Positions 40,287 to 40,325 of a stretch of DNA of 40,325 nt are shown in pieces. The stretch's first letter is position 1. Each line of letters starts with the position of its first letter. This DNA comes from Clostridiales bacterium (GTDB lineage Bacteria; Bacillota; Clostridia; Christensenellales; Aristaeellaceae): NCBI GenBank assembly GCA_004556155.1, contig SFIM01000027.1, positions 1 to 40,325 of the forward strand. The letters are read 5' to 3'. The notes under the pieces are model-generated. The model saw only the letters and a list, made by a program, of their open reading frames with translations, was not told the origin of the DNA and did not search any database. A program made the translations under genes and the position numbers.

Positions 40287-40325
40287 GGAAATGGGCGGCA
40301 CTTACCGTCAGGAGGGTGATTATCT
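40270..40325 (+). CDS. tnpV: TnpV-like transposon protein, cut by the window end
   Basis: The 18 visible codons MKSLFEEMGGTYRQEGDY are the start of TnpV-type proteins carried by Tn4451-like mobilizable elements in Clostridia; their function is not known. AAGGAG is 9 nt upstream. The gene goes on beyond 40325, so it cannot be said whether it is whole. Confidence 0.75.
   Translation, partial: MKSLFEEMGGTYRQEGDY

Overview
This window looks like chromosomal DNA of a GC-rich, spore-forming gut-type Clostridium relative (class Clostridia). The pointers are a YunB sporulation protein, an RsfA-like regulator behind a forespore-type promoter, a plsX-acpP-rnc-smc-ftsY operon in the order known from Bacillus, TTG and GTG starts with strong Shine-Dalgarno sites, and many dispersed intergenic repeats of the kind common in gut Clostridia. 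I cannot name the genus. Positions 1 to about 35,300 are GC-rich with few mobile genes. From about 35,320 to the end the DNA is visibly AT-richer and consists mostly of broken genes and transposon debris.

Layout. 1-300: hairpins that may be the end of an IS200/IS605-type element, then a composite repeat into which the 3' end of a MATE efflux gene runs. 1.6-2.7 kb: an Lrp/AsnC regulator divergent from MATE, and rpmB. 2.7-6.3 kb: a class A penicillin-binding protein (-) divergent from yunB (+). 6.3-9.9 kb: a secreted SH3-domain protein, a lone winged-helix protein and the RsfA-like regulator, separated by repeats. 10-20.2 kb: a DUF4091 glycosidase-like gene divergent from a three-gene sugar ABC importer, then a three-gene Fe3+-type importer whose permease is a fused double domain. 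20.7-27.3 kb: plsX, acpP, rnc, smc, ftsY. 27.5-28.8 kb: a CofE-like (F420 ligase family) protein and a GNAT acetyltransferase.

28.9-35.2 kb is the most interesting part. On the minus strand it reads: promoter, structured leader (candidate molybdenum/tungsten cofactor riboswitch), a Tat-signal four-cluster Fe-S lipoprotein (YdhY-like), an aldehyde ferredoxin oxidoreductase (YdhV-like), a small unknown protein in the YdhW position, then tatB-tatA-tatC. Divergently, a THEP1-type NTPase overlaps fdhD. I read this as one molybdenum- or tungsten-dependent redox module together with its export and cofactor-maturation genes. Its substrate cannot be told from the sequence.

35.3-40.3 kb is a graveyard: the 5' part of an N6-adenine DNA methyltransferase, cut by a degenerate IS256-family transposase; a DMT/EamA permease, apparently intact; an oligopeptide importer operon reduced by internal deletion to a broken oppA, the first part of oppB and the last part of oppF; then a truncated large serine recombinase and the start of tnpV, both typical of Tn4451-like elements.
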